A stretch of DNA of 64,000 nucleotides from Halomonas litopenaei (GTDB taxonomy: Bacteria > Pseudomonadota > Gammaproteobacteria > Pseudomonadales > Halomonadaceae), in NCBI RefSeq assembly GCF_017303055.1, contig NZ_JAEKJT010000005.1:484965-548964 (forward strand). Direction: 5' to 3'. The first letter of the stretch is position 1, and each line of letters starts with the position of its first letter. Made by a program: the position numbers and the translations under genes. Positions 1-10,694 of this stretch are shown here, in pieces. The notes beneath the pieces were generated by a model that saw nothing but the letters and a program-made list of their open reading frames with translations, was not told the DNA's origin and did no database searches.

Positions 1-96
1 GGTGAGGAAAACACCGAAAATTCCGCGCCCACGCTTGACGGTGAGTCAGCTGATGTGGATAATGCTGCGCCAGTGCTGGAGGACAGCGACAGCTGA
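1..96 (+). CDS. secG: SecG C-terminal tail (partial)
   Basis: The window opens inside a plus-strand frame rich in Glu, Asp, Ser and Ala (ending APVLEDSDS) that stops with TGA at 94-96. There are 31 codons and no start. A SecG gene directly before tRNA-Leu(GAG), tRNA-fMet and rimP is the usual gammaproteobacterial order, and SecG often ends in a low-complexity acidic tail. SecG is the small membrane subunit of the SecYEG preprotein channel. The membrane segments lie upstream of the window, so the call rests mainly on position and tail composition. Confidence 0.7.
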   Translation, partial: GEENTENSAPTLDGESADVDNAAPVLEDSDS

Positions 97-112
97 TCTC
101 CGGACTCCCCTA

Positions 113-199
113 GCCGAAGTGGTGGAATTGGTAGACACGCTATCTTGAGGGGGTAGTGACCGTATGGTCGTGCGGGTTCAAGTCCCGCCTTCGGCACCA
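113..199 (+). tRNA. leuU: tRNA-Leu (anticodon GAG)
   Basis: An 87-base class II tRNA. The acceptor stem GCCGAAG (113-119) pairs with CTTCGGC (189-195), followed by discriminator A and an encoded CCA (197-199). The anticodon arm is CTATC-TTGAGGG-GGTAG, giving anticodon GAG. The long variable arm and GGTTCAAGTCC T-loop are present. It lies 16 bases after the secG stop and is probably co-transcribed with it. Confidence 0.97.
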
Positions 200-228
200 T
201 TTTCCAAACGGCATCGCCGTTGGGAAAA
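200..228. other. Hairpin after tRNA-Leu
   Basis: TTTTCCAAACGGC (200-212) and GCCGTTGGGAAAA (216-228) form a 13-position stem with one mismatch and a 3-base loop, starting one base after the tRNA CCA. No T-run follows on the plus strand, so it may be a weak terminator or an RNA-processing stem rather than a strong terminator. Confidence 0.5.
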
Positions 229-285
229 CAAGCTCTCCTGGTACGCCCAGTGATCTTTTCAGGGTTGGCGGTTCGGTGAGATGCC

Positions 286-314
286 TTGACGCCCTGGTCA
301 TGGCGAAGTATACT
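286..314 (+). promoter_or_regulatory. Sigma-70 promoter of the fMet/rimP-nusA operon
   Basis: TTGACG (286-291), a 17-base spacer and TATACT (309-314) make a near-consensus promoter 16 bases ahead of the initiator tRNA. Transcription would begin near 321. This matches the known arrangement in which metY heads the nusA-infB operon. Confidence 0.8.
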
Positions 315-330
315 CACCGGCCTAGATTGA

Positions 331-407
<77 letters not shown>

Positions 408-480
408 TCTTCTTGGCAGGCATGCAGGTATCCTCAAGGGGCATGCGTAACATCTGCCAGATGGTGACAGGTTTCTTGGA

Positions 481-508
481 AAAGCCCCTTCCTGTGAAGG
501 GGCTTTTT
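481..508 (+). terminator. Rho-independent terminator or attenuator after tRNA-fMet
   Basis: AAAGCCCCTT (481-490), a 6-base loop and AAGGGGC followed by five T (504-508). It sits between the initiator tRNA and rimP, so some transcripts must read through it, or rimP has a further promoter, to express the nusA operon. Confidence 0.85.
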
Positions 509-617
509 GTTAGCAGCTTGCCGGGTGTGCCCGGCAGCGCGAACGCCAATCAGCCACCTGACTTTCCTGTTCACTCCCGGCCAGGTGCTGATGCAACGGC
601 TGTAGGAGCTTTCATTC

Positions 618-1079
618 GTGGCGACCAAAGATGCTGCGCTCAATGCGTTGATCGAACCGGTGGTATCTGCCATGGGGTTCGAACTCTGGGGTATCGATTA
701 CCTGTCCCAGGGAAAACATTCCCGTCTGGTGATTTATATCGATCATGCCGATGGTGTCAGCGTCGACAACTGTGCCGATATTAGTCGCCAGGTCAGCGCC
801 ATCATGGACGTCGAAGACCCGATCGCTGGTGAATACCGGCTCGAGGTGTCTTCGCCGGGCATGGATCGTCCGCTGTTCACGCTCGACCAGTTCTCTCGTT
901 ACGCCGGCCATCACGTGGCGCTGAAGTTGCGCTCCCCGTTCGAAGGGCGGCGCAAGTTTCAGGGACTGCTGGCAGGCGTCGAGGGCGATGAGGTACTGGT
1001 TCAGATCGACGGCGAGGAATATTGCTTCCCGATCGATGGTATCGATCAGGCGCGGGTGGTACCGCAGTTCGATAACTGA
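618..1079 (+). CDS. rimP: Ribosome maturation factor RimP
   Basis: RimP helps mature the 30S subunit in the cytoplasm. The 153-residue protein has the family's N-terminal domain ([19 protein letters not shown]), the conserved segment [15 protein letters not shown] in the middle and a C-terminal Sm-like barrel; E. coli RimP has about 150 residues. The start is a GTG at 618 with TAGGAG at 603-608. It is the first protein gene of the rimP-nusA-infB-rbfA-truB-rpsO-pnp series, 87 bases before nusA. The gene order and motifs leave little doubt. Confidence 0.96.
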   Translation: MATKDAALNALIEPVVSAMGFELWGIDYLSQGKHSRLVIYIDHADGVSVDNCADISRQVSAIMDVEDPIAGEYRLEVSSPGMDRPLFTLDQFSRYAGHHVALKLRSPFEGRRKFQGLLAGVEGDEVLVQIDGEEYCFPIDGIDQARVVPQFDN

Positions 1080-1166
1080 CGTACTCGGGTGCGCCACGGC
1101 TGATGCGCAACAGTTGACGCACGACAAGAGAGAACAAGGATCGGTTTTTTGGCGAGGCTTTAAGGC

Positions 1167-2660
1167 ATGAGTAAAGAAATTCTGGCGGTCGTTGATGCGA
1201 TCTCCAATGAAAAGGGTGTCCCCCGCGAGGTCATCTTCGAGGCCGTAGAAGCTGCGCTGGCAAGTGCCTCGCGCAAGCGCTTCGAGGATGAGGAAGCCAG
1301 CGTGCGCGTGCACATCGATCGCGTGACGGGTGAGTACGAGACCTTCCGTCGCTGGGTGGTGGTCGAGGACGACGACTTCGACGGCCCGGATGCCGAAATC
1401 AAGCTGACCTTCGCCGAAAAGCGCGATCCGCCGCTGGGCCTGGGTGACGTGGTTGAAGAACGCATCGAGAATGCCGCCTTCGGTCGTATCGCCGCACAGA
1501 CCGCCAAGCAGGTGATCGTGCAGAAGGTCCGCGAAGCTGAGCGTGCCGAAGTCGTACGTATCTATGCCGAACGCGAAGGCGAGCTGGTGGCAGGTATCGT
1601 CAAGAAGACGACACGTGACGGGTTGATCATTGACCTGGGCGACAACGCTGAAGCGTTCCTGCCGCGCAGTGAGATGATTCCCGGCGAGCGCTATCGCATG
1701 AACGAGCGTGTGCGTGCCCTGCTGGTCAAGGTCGACGCCGAGGCGCGCGGTGCGCAGCTGATTCTGTCGCGTACCAACCCGCAGATGATCATCGAGCTGT
1801 TCAAGATCGAAGTCCCGGAAATCGCCGAGCAGCTTATCGAGATCAAGGGTGCGGCACGTGATCCTGGCTCTCGCGCCAAGATTGCGGTCAAGACCAATGA
1901 CCGTCGGATTGATCCGGTAGGTGCTTGTGTCGGTATGCGCGGTTCGCGGGTACAGGCGGTGTCCTCCGAGCTTCAGAACGAGCGCGTCGACATCGTGCTG
2001 TGGGATGACAATCCTGCACAGCTGGTGATCAACGCCATGGCACCGGCGGACGTGGCCTCCATCCTGGTGGATGAAGATGCCCATGCCATGGACGTCGCCG
2101 TAGCGGAAGACAACCTGGCCCAGGCCATCGGCCGTAGTGGTCAGAACGTGCGTCTCGCGTCGGAGCTGACCGGGTGGCGTATCAACGTCATGACCGAAGC
2201 CGACGCCGAGGCCAAGCGCGATCAGGAAATCGACAGCCTGGTCGAGCACTTCGTTCAGCATCTGGACATCGACGATGATGTCGCCCGGCTGCTGGTCGAG
2301 GAAGGGTTCACCTCTCTGGAAGAGGTGGCCTACGTGCCGGTCGAGGAAATGCTGGAAATCGAAGAGTTCGACGAAGACCTCATCGAGGAGCTTCGAGCTC
2401 GCGCCAAGGACGAGCTCTTGAACCTGGCCATTGCCTCCGAGGAGGAACTGGACGGAGCCCAGCCGGCGGATGATCTGCTTGAGATGGACGGTATGGAGCG
2501 CCACCTGGCCTTCATTCTGGCTAGCCGTGGTATCAAGACCATGGAAGATCTGGCCGAACAGTCCGTCGACGATCTGGTGGACATCGAAGAGGTGGACGAA
2601 GAGCGCGCCGCGGCATTGATCATGACCGCCCGTGCGCCTTGGTTCGAGAGCGAACAGTAA
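1167..2660 (+). CDS. nusA: Transcription termination/antitermination factor NusA
   Basis: NusA binds RNA polymerase and nascent RNA and modulates pausing, termination and rRNA antitermination. The 497 residues match the E. coli length (495). Visible in order: the polymerase-binding N-terminal domain, an S1 domain (about 135-200; [18 protein letters not shown]), KH1 with [12 protein letters not shown] near 250, KH2 with [12 protein letters not shown] near 320, and two acidic C-terminal repeats (about 365-430 and 440-495). The two acidic repeats are typical of gamma- and betaproteobacteria. It lies between rimP and infB. Confidence 0.98.
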   Translation: MSKEILAVVDAISNEKGVPREVIFEAVEAALASASRKRFEDEEASVRVHIDRVTGEYETFRRWVVVEDDDFDGPDAEIKLTFAEKRDPPLGLGDVVEERIENAAFGRIAAQTAKQVIVQKVREAERAEVVRIYAEREGELVAGIVKKTTRDGLIIDLGDNAEAFLPRSEMIPGERYRMNERVRALLVKVDAEARGAQLILSRTNPQMIIELFKIEVPEIAEQLIEIKGAARDPGSRAKIAVKTNDRRIDPVGACVGMRGSRVQAVSSELQNERVDIVLWDDNPAQLVINAMAPADVASILVDEDAHAMDVAVAEDNLAQAIGRSGQNVRLASELTGWRINVMTEADAEAKRDQEIDSLVEHFVQHLDIDDDVARLLVEEGFTSLEEVAYVPVEEMLEIEEFDEDLIEELRARAKDELLNLAIASEEELDGAQPADDLLEMDGMERHLAFILASRGIKTMEDLAEQSVDDLVDIEEVDEERAAALIMTARAPWFESEQ

Positions 2661-2687
2661 CAGGGTCACGGGCTGAGGAGGGTCGTA

Positions 2688-5225
2688 ATGTCAGAGATGA
2701 CCGTTAAGGATTTTGCAGCAAAGGTGGGGCGTGAAGTGCCCCGTCTGCTGGAGCAGATGAAAGAAGCCGGACTCGAGCACAAGTCGGAAGGCGATGCCGT
2801 GTCCGAGGAAGACAAGCGCAAGCTGCTGGACTTCCTGACCAAGAGCCACGGTGGTGGTGCAGGCGTCGGTGCTGGTGCGCGCAATCGCATCACCCTGACC
2901 CGCAAGACGCGCAGCAAGATCAAGACCAGCGAGCGCGGCAAGACCATCGAGGTGCAGGTTCGCAAGAAGCGCACCTACGTCAAGCGCGAAGAGACCCCGG
3001 AAGAAACCCCGGCCCCGGCCGAGGACCACGGTCCGCGTCAGCTGGTCGGTGATATGGCCGATTCTCGTGCGCGTCGTGAGGCTGAAGAAGCCGAAGCGGC
3101 CAAGCAGCGCGCCGAAGAGAAGGCGGTTCAGGAAGCCGAGCAGGCGGCCAAGGCCCAGCGTGAAGCTGAACAGGCCGCCGCAGTGCCCGATATCCCCGTG
3201 CCCGAGCTCGATACCTCCGCTCCTGCCGGAGACGAGCCCCCGGCGCCGCCGAAGGAAGGCCGTGGTGATGTGCGCCGCGCTGCCGTCAAGAAGGCTGCGG
3301 GCAAGGGCGGCAAGAAGGGTCGCAACGAGCGTGACGACGACGACCGTAGCGATCGCGAAGAGCGTCGCCGTGGTGGCGGCAAGAAAGTCAAGCGTGCCGA
3401 GCGTCGTGGCAGCCGCCGTGGTGGCAGCCAGGGCAACGGCAAGCATGGCTTCCAGAAGCCGACCCAGCCGATCGTCCGTGAAGTGTCCATTCCCGAGTCC
3501 ATCTCGGTGGCGGACCTCGCCGACAAGATGTCGATCAAGGCCAACGAAGTCATCAAGGCCATGTTCACCATGGGCGCGGCGGTGACGATCAACCAGACCA
3601 TCGACCAGGACACCGCGGCGATCGTGGTGGAAGAAATGGGTCACACGCCCAAGCTGGTCAAGGATGATGCCCTCGAGACCGAAGTGCTCGAAGCCATCTC
3701 CTACGAGGGTGAGGAAATCACTCGCTCTCCGGTGGTCACGGTCATGGGTCACGTCGACCACGGCAAGACCTCGCTGCTCGACTACATTCGTCGTGCCAAG
3801 GTGGCTACCGGTGAGGCAGGGGGCATTACCCAGCACATCGGTGCCTATCACGTCGAAGACGACAGTGATGGTGTGACCTTCCTGGATACGCCTGGACACG
3901 CGGCGTTCACCGCCATGCGTGCCCGTGGTGCCAAGGCCACTGACGTTGTCATCCTGGTCGTGGCTGCCGACGACGGCGTGATGCCTCAGACGATCGAAGC
4001 GGTCGAGCACTCCAAGGCAGCGGAAGTGCCGATGGTGGTGGCGGTCAACAAGATCGACAAGCCGGAAGCCGATCCCGACCGGGTCAAGAACGAGCTGTCC
4101 CAGCACGGCGTCATCTCGGAAGAATGGGGTGGTGACACCCAGTTCGTCCACGTCTCCGCCAAGACCGGCGAAGGCATCGAGGCGCTGCTGGAAGCGGTCC
4201 ACCTGGTGTCCGAAGTGCTCGAGCTCAAGGCAGTCCCGAGCGCGCCTGGCAAGGGCGTGGTGGTCGAGTCGCGGCTCGACAAGGGACGTGGTCCGGTGGC
4301 TACCGTACTGGTCCAGAATGGTACGCTGAAGAAGGGCGATATCGTCCTGGCAGGCCTGCACTATGGTCGCGTACGTGCGCTGACCAACGAGCTTGGCAAG
4401 CAGGTCGATGCGGTGGGTCCCGCCATGCCGGTGGAGATCCAGGGCCTCGACGGCACGCCGGAAGCCGGTGATGACTTCATGGTTGTCGCCGACGAGAAGA
4501 AGGCCCGTGAAGTGGCCAACTTCCGTCAGGGCAAGTACCGCGAGATCCGTCTGGCACGTCAGCAGAAGGCCAAGCTCGAGAACATGTTCTCGCAGATGGG
4601 CCAGGAAGAGGCGGCCAAGGTCAACATCGTGCTCAAGGCCGATGTGCAGGGCTCGTTGGAAGCCATCAAAGGCGCCCTCGAGGAGCTGTCCACCGACGAG
4701 GTGCAGGTCTCCGTGGTGTCCTCCGGTGTCGGCGGTATCACCGGTACCGATGCCAACCTGGCCCTGGCCAGTGAGGCGATCGTGGTCGGCTTCAACGTGC
4801 GTGCCGACGCGGCTGCCCGCGAGATCATCGAGCGTGAAGGTCTGGAGCTGCGCTACTACAGCGTCATCTACCACCTGATCGACGAGGTCAAGCAGGCCAT
4901 GAGCGGCATGCTCGAGCCTGAGTGGAAGGAAGAGATCGTCGGTGTGGCCGAGGTCCGTGACGTCTTCCGTGCACCGAAGATCGGTGCGGTGGCTGGCTGC
5001 ATGGTGGTCGAAGGCACGGTCTTCCGTAACAAGAAGATCCGCGTGCTGCGCGACAACGTGGTCATCTACGAAGGTGAGCTCGAGTCGCTGCGCCGCTTCA
5101 AGGACGACGTCCAGGAAGTGCGCAACGGCATGGAGTGTGGCATCGGCGTGAAGAACTACAACGATGTCCAGGTCAACGACAAGATCGAGGTCTTTGACCA
5201 GGTCAAGGTCGAGCGCACGCTGTAA
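2688..5225 (+). CDS. infB: Translation initiation factor IF-2
   Basis: IF-2 is the GTPase that brings initiator tRNA to the 30S subunit and promotes subunit joining. The protein has 845 residues. The N-terminal IF2N domain ([14 protein letters not shown]) is followed by a long, charged, Ala/Glu/Lys/Arg-rich linker (about 60-265). The GTPase core begins near 345 with GHVDHGKT (G1, about 353), DTPGHAAF (G3) and NKID (G4), followed by domains II, III and the fMet-tRNA-binding C-terminal domain. The start follows GAGGAGGGTCGTA. The linker's nucleotide composition is repetitive but in frame. Confidence 0.98.
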   Translation: MSEMTVKDFAAKVGREVPRLLEQMKEAGLEHKSEGDAVSEEDKRKLLDFLTKSHGGGAGVGAGARNRITLTRKTRSKIKTSERGKTIEVQVRKKRTYVKREETPEETPAPAEDHGPRQLVGDMADSRARREAEEAEAAKQRAEEKAVQEAEQAAKAQREAEQAAAVPDIPVPELDTSAPAGDEPPAPPKEGRGDVRRAAVKKAAGKGGKKGRNERDDDDRSDREERRRGGGKKVKRAERRGSRRGGSQGNGKHGFQKPTQPIVREVSIPESISVADLADKMSIKANEVIKAMFTMGAAVTINQTIDQDTAAIVVEEMGHTPKLVKDDALETEVLEAISYEGEEITRSPVVTVMGHVDHGKTSLLDYIRRAKVATGEAGGITQHIGAYHVEDDSDGVTFLDTPGHAAFTAMRARGAKATDVVILVVAADDGVMPQTIEAVEHSKAAEVPMVVAVNKIDKPEADPDRVKNELSQHGVISEEWGGDTQFVHVSAKTGEGIEALLEAVHLVSEVLELKAVPSAPGKGVVVESRLDKGRGPVATVLVQNGTLKKGDIVLAGLHYGRVRALTNELGKQVDAVGPAMPVEIQGLDGTPEAGDDFMVVADEKKAREVANFRQGKYREIRLARQQKAKLENMFSQMGQEEAAKVNIVLKADVQGSLEAIKGALEELSTDEVQVSVVSSGVGGITGTDANLALASEAIVVGFNVRADAAAREIIEREGLELRYYSVIYHLIDEVKQAMSGMLEPEWKEEIVGVAEVRDVFRAPKIGAVAGCMVVEGTVFRNKKIRVLRDNVVIYEGELESLRRFKDDVQEVRNGMECGIGVKNYNDVQVNDKIEVFDQVKVERTL

Positions 5226-5246
5226 GCGTTCGGGGAGTCGTTATCC

Positions 5247-5663
5247 ATGCGCGAATTCAAGCGTACCGACCGAGTGGCCGACCAGCTCCAGAAGGAGCTG
5301 GCGGTCCTGATCCAGCGCGAGGTCAAGGACCCGCGCCTGGGGATGGTCACCGTCAGCGGCGTCGAGGTCAGCCGTGATCTTGGCTATGCCGACGTGCATA
5401 TCACCCTGCTGGGGGAGCAAGACCCCGAGCGGATCAAGGAAAACCTTCAGGTGCTCAAGCGCGCTGGTGGTTTCCTGCGTAGCCAGGTGGCGCGTCGTAT
5501 CAAGCTGCGCCATGTGCCGGAATTGCGCTTTCATTACGATGAAAGCGTGGTTCGCGGTCAGCACCTGTCGTCCCTGATTGAGGAGGCGGTAGCGAGCGAT
5601 CGTTCGCGCCACGCCGATGATCAGGATGACACTTCCGAGGGTGAAGACGGGGCCAAGGACTAA
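5247..5663 (+). CDS. rbfA: 30S ribosome-binding factor RbfA
   Basis: RbfA is a KH-fold cold-shock assembly factor that binds the 5' region of 16S rRNA during late 30S maturation. The 138 residues begin MREFKRTDRVADQLQKELA and contain the family segments VKDPRLGMVTVSGVEVSRD and ARRIKLRHVPELRFHYDES. An acidic Asp/Glu-rich tail (about 118-138) is present. It starts 21 bases after infB; its stop TAA (5661-5663) overlaps the truB ATG by one base, suggesting translational coupling. Confidence 0.97.
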   Translation: MREFKRTDRVADQLQKELAVLIQREVKDPRLGMVTVSGVEVSRDLGYADVHITLLGEQDPERIKENLQVLKRAGGFLRSQVARRIKLRHVPELRFHYDESVVRGQHLSSLIEEAVASDRSRHADDQDDTSEGEDGAKD

Positions 5664-6625
5664 TGGCTCGTCGTCGCCGAGGATTACCGATCGACGGCGT
5701 ACTGTTGCTGGACAAGCCCAAGGGCATGTCCAGCAATTTCGCATTGCAGCGGGCGAGGCGCCTGTACCAGGCGCAGAAGGCCGGTCACACCGGCACGCTG
5801 GACCCCATGGCGACGGGGCTCTTGCCGGTACTGTTCGGCGAAGCCACCAAGTTTTCCAGCCATTTGCTTGAAGCTGACAAGGTGTACCGGACCCGGGTGG
5901 AACTGGGTCGCAGCACGGACACCGGTGATGCCGAGGGCAACGTCATTGCCGAGGGTGTGGTGCCCTCGCTGTGCGAGGCGGATGTTGCATCCATGGTCGA
6001 CAGCTTCATTGGTGAGCAGGATCAGCTGCCACCAATGTACTCTGCGCTGAAACATCAGGGGCGCAAGTTGTATGAACTAGCCCGAGAGGGCAAAAGCGTA
6101 GATCGTGCAACGCGACGGATAAGGGTGTATGATGCCCGGCTACTCTCGACGAGCCTTGCCGGGAATGCACCCGCCTTCGAGTTGGAGGTCCGGGTCAGCA
6201 AAGGCACTTATGTGCGTACCCTGGCCGAGGACATGGCCAAGGCGCTGGGATGCGAAGGACATATTTCGCAGCTCAGAAGGCTCAAGACAGGCCCTTTCGA
6301 TGCCGAGGGCATGCTCGATTTCGAGATGCTCGAGGCCGATGACGCCGCCGCACGTGAAGCGCATCTAGCGCCGATCGACAGCCTGCTTCAGCATCTGCCG
6401 GCACACCGCCTCAGTGAGGCTGGTGCCGCGGCCATGCGCTTTGGGCGAACCGCCCGTGGCGAGGTGGAGCAGCACGCGTTGGCCCAGATGACGGCCAGCG
6501 AAGGATCACTGTATCGACTTTATCAGGGCGAGTCCTTTATCGGGCTTGGTCTGGTGGAGCCAGTCGGGGACATTGTGCCTCGGCGCCTGCTGAGTTCGTT
6601 CGTCGCGGGCTCGGGGCAAGACTGA
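5663..6625 (+). CDS. truB: tRNA pseudouridine-55 synthase TruB
   Basis: TruB converts U55 in the T-loop of tRNAs to pseudouridine. The 320-residue protein carries the catalytic motif GHTGTLDPMATG with Asp47, the substrate-contact segment YSALKHQGRKLYELAREG, the KGTYVRTLAEDM motif and a C-terminal PUA-like domain. E. coli TruB has 314 residues with Asp48. The ATG overlaps the last base of the rbfA stop. Confidence 0.97.
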   Translation: MARRRRGLPIDGVLLLDKPKGMSSNFALQRARRLYQAQKAGHTGTLDPMATGLLPVLFGEATKFSSHLLEADKVYRTRVELGRSTDTGDAEGNVIAEGVVPSLCEADVASMVDSFIGEQDQLPPMYSALKHQGRKLYELAREGKSVDRATRRIRVYDARLLSTSLAGNAPAFELEVRVSKGTYVRTLAEDMAKALGCEGHISQLRRLKTGPFDAEGMLDFEMLEADDAAAREAHLAPIDSLLQHLPAHRLSEAGAAAMRFGRTARGEVEQHALAQMTASEGSLYRLYQGESFIGLGLVEPVGDIVPRRLLSSFVAGSGQD

Positions 6626-6715
6626 CCTCCTCAAGGGGTTGTGGCAGCTGGAGACTGCAAATATGCGTGGTCTCCGACATTCATCATTCAGGCATATTGC
6701 TTACTGGAGAGACAG

Positions 6716-6985
6716 ATGGCACTTACCGCCGAACAGAAGGCCGACATCGTCAACGAATACGGCCGTGGTGACAACGATACCGGTTCCCCCGAGGTTCAGG
6801 TGGCCCTGCTGAGCGCCAACATCAACGGCCTGCAGGATCACTTCAAGACCAACAAGCAGGACCACCACTCCCGTCGTGGCCTGATCCGCATGGTCAACCA
6901 GCGCCGCAAGCTGCTGGACTACCTCAAGCGCAAGGATTTCGAGCGCTATCAGTCTCTGATCCAGCGTCTGGGCCTGCGTCGCTAA
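6716..6985 (+). CDS. rpsO: 30S ribosomal protein S15
   Basis: S15 is a primary 16S rRNA-binding protein. From the ATG at 6716 (after CTGGAGAGACAG) the product has 89 residues, exactly the E. coli length, and reads [18 protein letters not shown] with the conserved [19 protein letters not shown] and [20 protein letters not shown]. An in-frame upstream extension to 6641 is not used by the family. The 90-base leader after truB is where S15 autoregulation acts in E. coli; I did not fold it. A strong terminator follows. Confidence 0.98.
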   Translation: MALTAEQKADIVNEYGRGDNDTGSPEVQVALLSANINGLQDHFKTNKQDHHSRRGLIRMVNQRRKLLDYLKRKDFERYQSLIQRLGLRR

Positions 6986-7028
6986 GCAGTGCTGACATGA
7001 CAAGGCTTCCTTGTGGAAGCGGCGTCAC

Positions 7029-7067
7029 ACAAAGGGCAGTCCTTCGGGGCTGCCCTTTGTCGTTTTT
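7029..7067 (+). terminator. Rho-independent terminator between rpsO and pnp
   Basis: ACAAAGGGCAG (7029-7039) pairs with CTGCCCTTTGT (7050-7060) around a TCCTTCGGGG loop and is followed by CGTTTTT. It would limit read-through from rpsO into pnp. Confidence 0.85.
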
Positions 7068-7188
7068 GGCCGCAGTAGGGGAGGCCAGGCAGGTCCTTTG
7101 TCCTTTGTGGTGGCCCTCGCGGGTCTGACCCCCTAAAATAGTGCGCGAGTCAAAACGACCCAAACATCGAAAAGTAAAGGAAGTCGCC

Positions 7189-9321
7189 GTGAATCCGGTC
7201 AAAAAGACGTTTCAGTACGGTCGCAGCACCGTCACCCTGGAAACCGGGCGTATCGCCCGCCAGGCCACCGGTGCCGTGATGGTCACCATGGACGACACCG
7301 TGGTGCTGTGCACCGTGGTGGCAAGAAAGGAAGCCAACCCCAGCCAGCCTTTCTTCCCGTTGTCCGTTCATTACCAGGAAAAGACCTACGCGGTCGGCAA
7401 GATTCCTGGCGGCTTCTTCAAGCGTGAGGGACGCCCCACCGAGAAGGAAACCCTTACCTCTCGACTGATCGATCGTCCGATCCGTCCGCTGTTCCCCAAG
7501 GGCTTCATGAACGAAGTCCAGGTGATCTGCACCGTGTTGTCCACCGATCGCAACCATGATCCGGATATCGCTGCGATGATCGGCACCTCTGCCGCTCTGG
7601 CCATTTCCGGTGTGCCGTTCAATGGCCCCATCGGTGCTGCACGCGTGGCCTTCAACGAAGAGCGCGGCTACTTCCTCAACCCCACCGTGGAAGAACTCGA
7701 AGGCTCCGAGCTGAACATGGTGGTCGCGGGGACCGAGAAGGCCGTGCTGATGGTCGAGTCCGAAGCAGAAGAGCTGCTCGAGGACGAGATGCTGGGCGCC
7801 GTGCTGTTCGGTCACCAGGAGATGCAGACTGTCATCCAGGCGATCAACGAGCTGACCTCCGAGGCCGGCAAGGCCAAGTGGGATTGGCAGCCTCCCGCCG
7901 AGAATACTGCGCTCAAGGATGCCGTCGCCCAGGGCTTCGAGGCCAAGGTCGGCGAAGCCTATCGCATCACCGACAAGATGCAGCGCCAGGATGCCCTGTC
8001 CGCGCTCAAGGCCGAGGCCGTCGCGCAACTCGCCGGTGAAGAAGAGGGTAAATTTGACGCCTCCGAGGTGGAAGGCGCCTTCGCCGGTCTCGAGAAGCGC
8101 GTGGTGCGTGCCCGCGTGATCAAGGGCGAGCCGCGTATCGACGGTCGCGACCACAAGACCGTGCGTCCGCTGGCCATCGAGGTCGGTACCCTGCCCAAGA
8201 CCCACGGCAGCGCCATCTTCACCCGTGGCGAGACCCAGGCGGTGGTCGTCGCGACCCTGGGCACCCTGCGTGACTCCCAGCTGATCGAATCGCTGGAAGG
8301 TGAGCGCAAGGACCGCTTCCTGCTGCACTACAACTTCCCCCCCTACTCGGTGGGCGAGGCTGGCTTTATGGGCGGTCCCAAGCGTCGCGAGATCGGTCAC
8401 GGCCGTCTGGCCCGTCGTGGTGTCCAGGCCATGCTGCCGGCGGAAGAGGACTTCCCCTACACTATTCGCGTGGTCTCCGAGATCACCGAGTCCAACGGCT
8501 CCAGCTCCATGGCCTCCGTCTGCGGCACCTCGCTGGCACTGATGGACGCCGGTGTGCCGATCAAGGCTCCGGTGGCGGGTATCGCCATGGGCCTGGTCAA
8601 GGACGCCGACGGCTACGCCGTGCTGACCGACATCCTCGGCGACGAGGATCACCTCGGCGACATGGACTTCAAGGTGGCCGGTAGTGCCGAGGGTGTCACC
8701 GCCCTGCAGATGGACATCAAGATCGAGGGTATCGACGAGCAGATCATGGAAACGGCCCTGAACCAGGCCCATGATGCGCGCATCAGCATCCTCGAGCAGA
8801 TGAACACCGTGATCGCCGAGAGCCGCGCCGAGGTGTCCGACAACGCGCCCTCCATGGCCACCATCAAGATCGACCCGGACAAGATCCGCGACGTCATCGG
8901 CAAGGGCGGCGCCACCATCCGCAAGATCTGCGACGATACCGGCGCCTCCATCGACCTGGACGACGACGGCACCGTGCGCATCTACGCCGAGGACAAGAAG
9001 GCGGCCAAGAAGGCCATCGATACCGTGCTGGCGATCACCGCCGAGGCGGAAATCGGCAAGCTGTACCGCGGCAAGGTGGTGCGTATCGCCGACTTCGGCG
9101 CCTTCGTCAACATCATGCCTGGCACCGACGGCCTGGTGCACATCTCCCAGATCGTGCCAGAGCGTGTCAATGACGTGCGTGATTACCTGAACGAAGGTGA
9201 TGAGGTGGTGGTCAAGGTGCTCGACATCGACAACCGCAATCGCGTCAAGCTGACCATCAAGGAAATGACCGAGGAAGAAAAGGCGGCTTTTGAAGCTGAG
9301 GAAGCCGCTACCGAGGTCTAA
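7189..9321 (+). CDS. pnp: Polyribonucleotide nucleotidyltransferase (PNPase)
   Basis: PNPase is the phosphorolytic 3'-5' exoribonuclease of the RNA degradosome. From the GTG at 7189 (preceded by AAAGGAAG) the product has 710 residues, against 711 in E. coli. A longer in-frame form from a GTG at 7141 would add 16 residues without family support. Visible are two RNase PH-like cores (the second with [18 protein letters not shown] and [18 protein letters not shown] near 480-497), a KH domain ([13 protein letters not shown] near 569) and a C-terminal S1 domain ([20 protein letters not shown]). A terminator follows. Confidence 0.98.
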   Translation: MNPVKKTFQYGRSTVTLETGRIARQATGAVMVTMDDTVVLCTVVARKEANPSQPFFPLSVHYQEKTYAVGKIPGGFFKREGRPTEKETLTSRLIDRPIRPLFPKGFMNEVQVICTVLSTDRNHDPDIAAMIGTSAALAISGVPFNGPIGAARVAFNEERGYFLNPTVEELEGSELNMVVAGTEKAVLMVESEAEELLEDEMLGAVLFGHQEMQTVIQAINELTSEAGKAKWDWQPPAENTALKDAVAQGFEAKVGEAYRITDKMQRQDALSALKAEAVAQLAGEEEGKFDASEVEGAFAGLEKRVVRARVIKGEPRIDGRDHKTVRPLAIEVGTLPKTHGSAIFTRGETQAVVVATLGTLRDSQLIESLEGERKDRFLLHYNFPPYSVGEAGFMGGPKRREIGHGRLARRGVQAMLPAEEDFPYTIRVVSEITESNGSSSMASVCGTSLALMDAGVPIKAPVAGIAMGLVKDADGYAVLTDILGDEDHLGDMDFKVAGSAEGVTALQMDIKIEGIDEQIMETALNQAHDARISILEQMNTVIAESRAEVSDNAPSMATIKIDPDKIRDVIGKGGATIRKICDDTGASIDLDDDGTVRIYAEDKKAAKKAIDTVLAITAEAEIGKLYRGKVVRIADFGAFVNIMPGTDGLVHISQIVPERVNDVRDYLNEGDEVVVKVLDIDNRNRVKLTIKEMTEEEKAAFEAEEAATEV

Positions 9322-9337
9322 TGACGGCAAGCCATCG

Positions 9338-9371
9338 ACGCCCCCGTTGCTGACGCCGCGGGGGCGTTTTT
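9338..9371 (+). terminator. Rho-independent terminator after pnp
   Basis: ACGCCCCCG (9338-9346) and CGGGGGCGT (9359-9367) form the stem, followed by a T-run to 9371. It closes the rimP-pnp operon. Confidence 0.88.
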
Positions 9372-9422
9372 GTGTTACGCCCCTGATCGTCAAGTGCGCA
9401 GGGGATGAGGTTTGAGGCAAGC

Positions 9423-10631
9423 ATGAGTGATGAGGGTAGTGGCTCTGGCATGACGACCGTCACCCAGCGACGAGACTGGTGTGCCGTGTTCAGCGTAATG
9501 GCAGGTATCTTCCTGCTGGTCACGGCAGAACAGCTGCCTATTGGCTTGCTATCGCAGCTCGCTACGTCGCTGGATGTCAGTGAAGGGCAGGCGGGCCTGA
9601 TGATTACGGTTCCTGGCGTCGTCGCCGCCTTTGCCGCGCCTTTGCTGCCGGTCGCGGTAGGGCGCCTGGACCGACGCTATCTGCTGACAGGCCTCATGCT
9701 GGTCATGACCATCGCAAGCGTGCTCGGCGCGCTGATGGACAGCTTCGCAGGGCTGTTGGCGACTCGCGTGCTCATCGGCTGCTGTATCGGTGGTTTCTGG
9801 GCCATTGCCGGTGGTTTGGCCGGCAGGCTGGTCGCGCTGGAGCATGTGCCGAGGGCGATGTCATTCATTTTCAGTGGTGTGGCAGCGGCGACGGTGTTGG
9901 GGGTTCCTGCGGGCACCTGGCTTGGGGGTGTCACTGACTGGCGTATTGCCTTTGCCGCCCTGGGTGGACTGAGCCTGCTGGTGTGTCTCTGTCTATGGCA
10001 GCTGCTGCCGTCCTTGCCCGCGCAGAAACCGGTTCGTCTGGTAAGCCTGGGCGGACAGCTGAAACTGCCAGGCGTGTGTATCGGTGCACTGGCAACTGCC
10101 CTGATCGTGGTCGGCCACTTCGCCGCCTATACCTTTATCAGCCCCATTTTGCAGCGACTCGGGGGAATCCCATTGAGTGATGTCTCGCGTCTGTTGCTGC
10201 TGTTCGGTGCTGCCGGTCTGATGGGCAATTTCATTGCCGGTGGGCTGGCGGGCCGCCAGCCGTATCTGACGGTGCTATTGATTCCTCTGGTGCTGGCTGG
10301 GGTGGCGCTGGGCTTTCCGTGGTTTGGCGTCACCGCGACCGGCGCAAGCGCGCTGTTGATGCTGTGGGGGTTTGTGTTCGGTGGCATTTCGGTCAGCCTT
10401 CAAACCTGGATACTGCGCTCGGCGACCAATCCGGAAGCGGCCACCGCCATGATGGCCTTCGTCTTCAACCTATCGATTGGTCTTGGCGCCCTGTCCGGCG
10501 GGCGGGTGGTCGATAGCTGGGGACTGTCGTCGGTACTCCTGGCAGCGGGTGGCCTGTTCTCCCTCGCCGCTTTGCTGGTGCTGGCGACACCCTCACGCGT
10601 GGTGGGCCGTCAGCGATCCTCCCACGGGTGA
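9423..10631 (+). CDS. MFS drug/nucleoside exporter, DHA1 family (NepI-like)
   Basis: A 402-residue major facilitator protein with about 12 hydrophobic segments. The N-terminus (RRDWCAVFSVMAGIFLLV followed by AEQLPIGLL) and LIGCCIGGFWAIAGGLAGRL resemble E. coli NepI, the purine ribonucleoside exporter, and related AraJ/YdhP-type proton antiporters. The RxxxR-type loop after helix 2 (GRLDRRYLL) is present. I chose ATG 9423 because TGAGG lies 6 bases upstream; ATG 9405 has its purine run too close. It stands alone after the pnp terminator. The substrate is not predictable from sequence. Confidence 0.8.
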   Translation: MSDEGSGSGMTTVTQRRDWCAVFSVMAGIFLLVTAEQLPIGLLSQLATSLDVSEGQAGLMITVPGVVAAFAAPLLPVAVGRLDRRYLLTGLMLVMTIASVLGALMDSFAGLLATRVLIGCCIGGFWAIAGGLAGRLVALEHVPRAMSFIFSGVAAATVLGVPAGTWLGGVTDWRIAFAALGGLSLLVCLCLWQLLPSLPAQKPVRLVSLGGQLKLPGVCIGALATALIVVGHFAAYTFISPILQRLGGIPLSDVSRLLLLFGAAGLMGNFIAGGLAGRQPYLTVLLIPLVLAGVALGFPWFGVTATGASALLMLWGFVFGGISVSLQTWILRSATNPEAATAMMAFVFNLSIGLGALSGGRVVDSWGLSSVLLAAGGLFSLAALLVLATPSRVVGRQRSSHG

Positions 10632-10694
10632 GGGCGTACAACGGCCTAATCTTGCGTGTTTCTTTTCATCAAGTATCGAACGTGAGGAATGCTG

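Noticed and set aside
2691..4874. A 727-codon minus-strand frame antisense to infB, and similar long antisense frames over nusA and pnp
   Set aside because: High-GC coding DNA often leaves long open antisense frames. They have low-complexity composition and no family features, and the plus-strand genes are unmistakable.
7141..7188. A longer PNPase N-terminus from a GTG at 7141
   Set aside because: The 16 extra residues are not found in the family, and AAAGGAAG is correctly placed for the GTG at 7189, which gives the usual length.
10643..10655. A possible sigma-54 promoter before the DUF3311/symporter genes
   Set aside because: GG and GC are 9 bases apart instead of the required 10, and the flanking bases match poorly.
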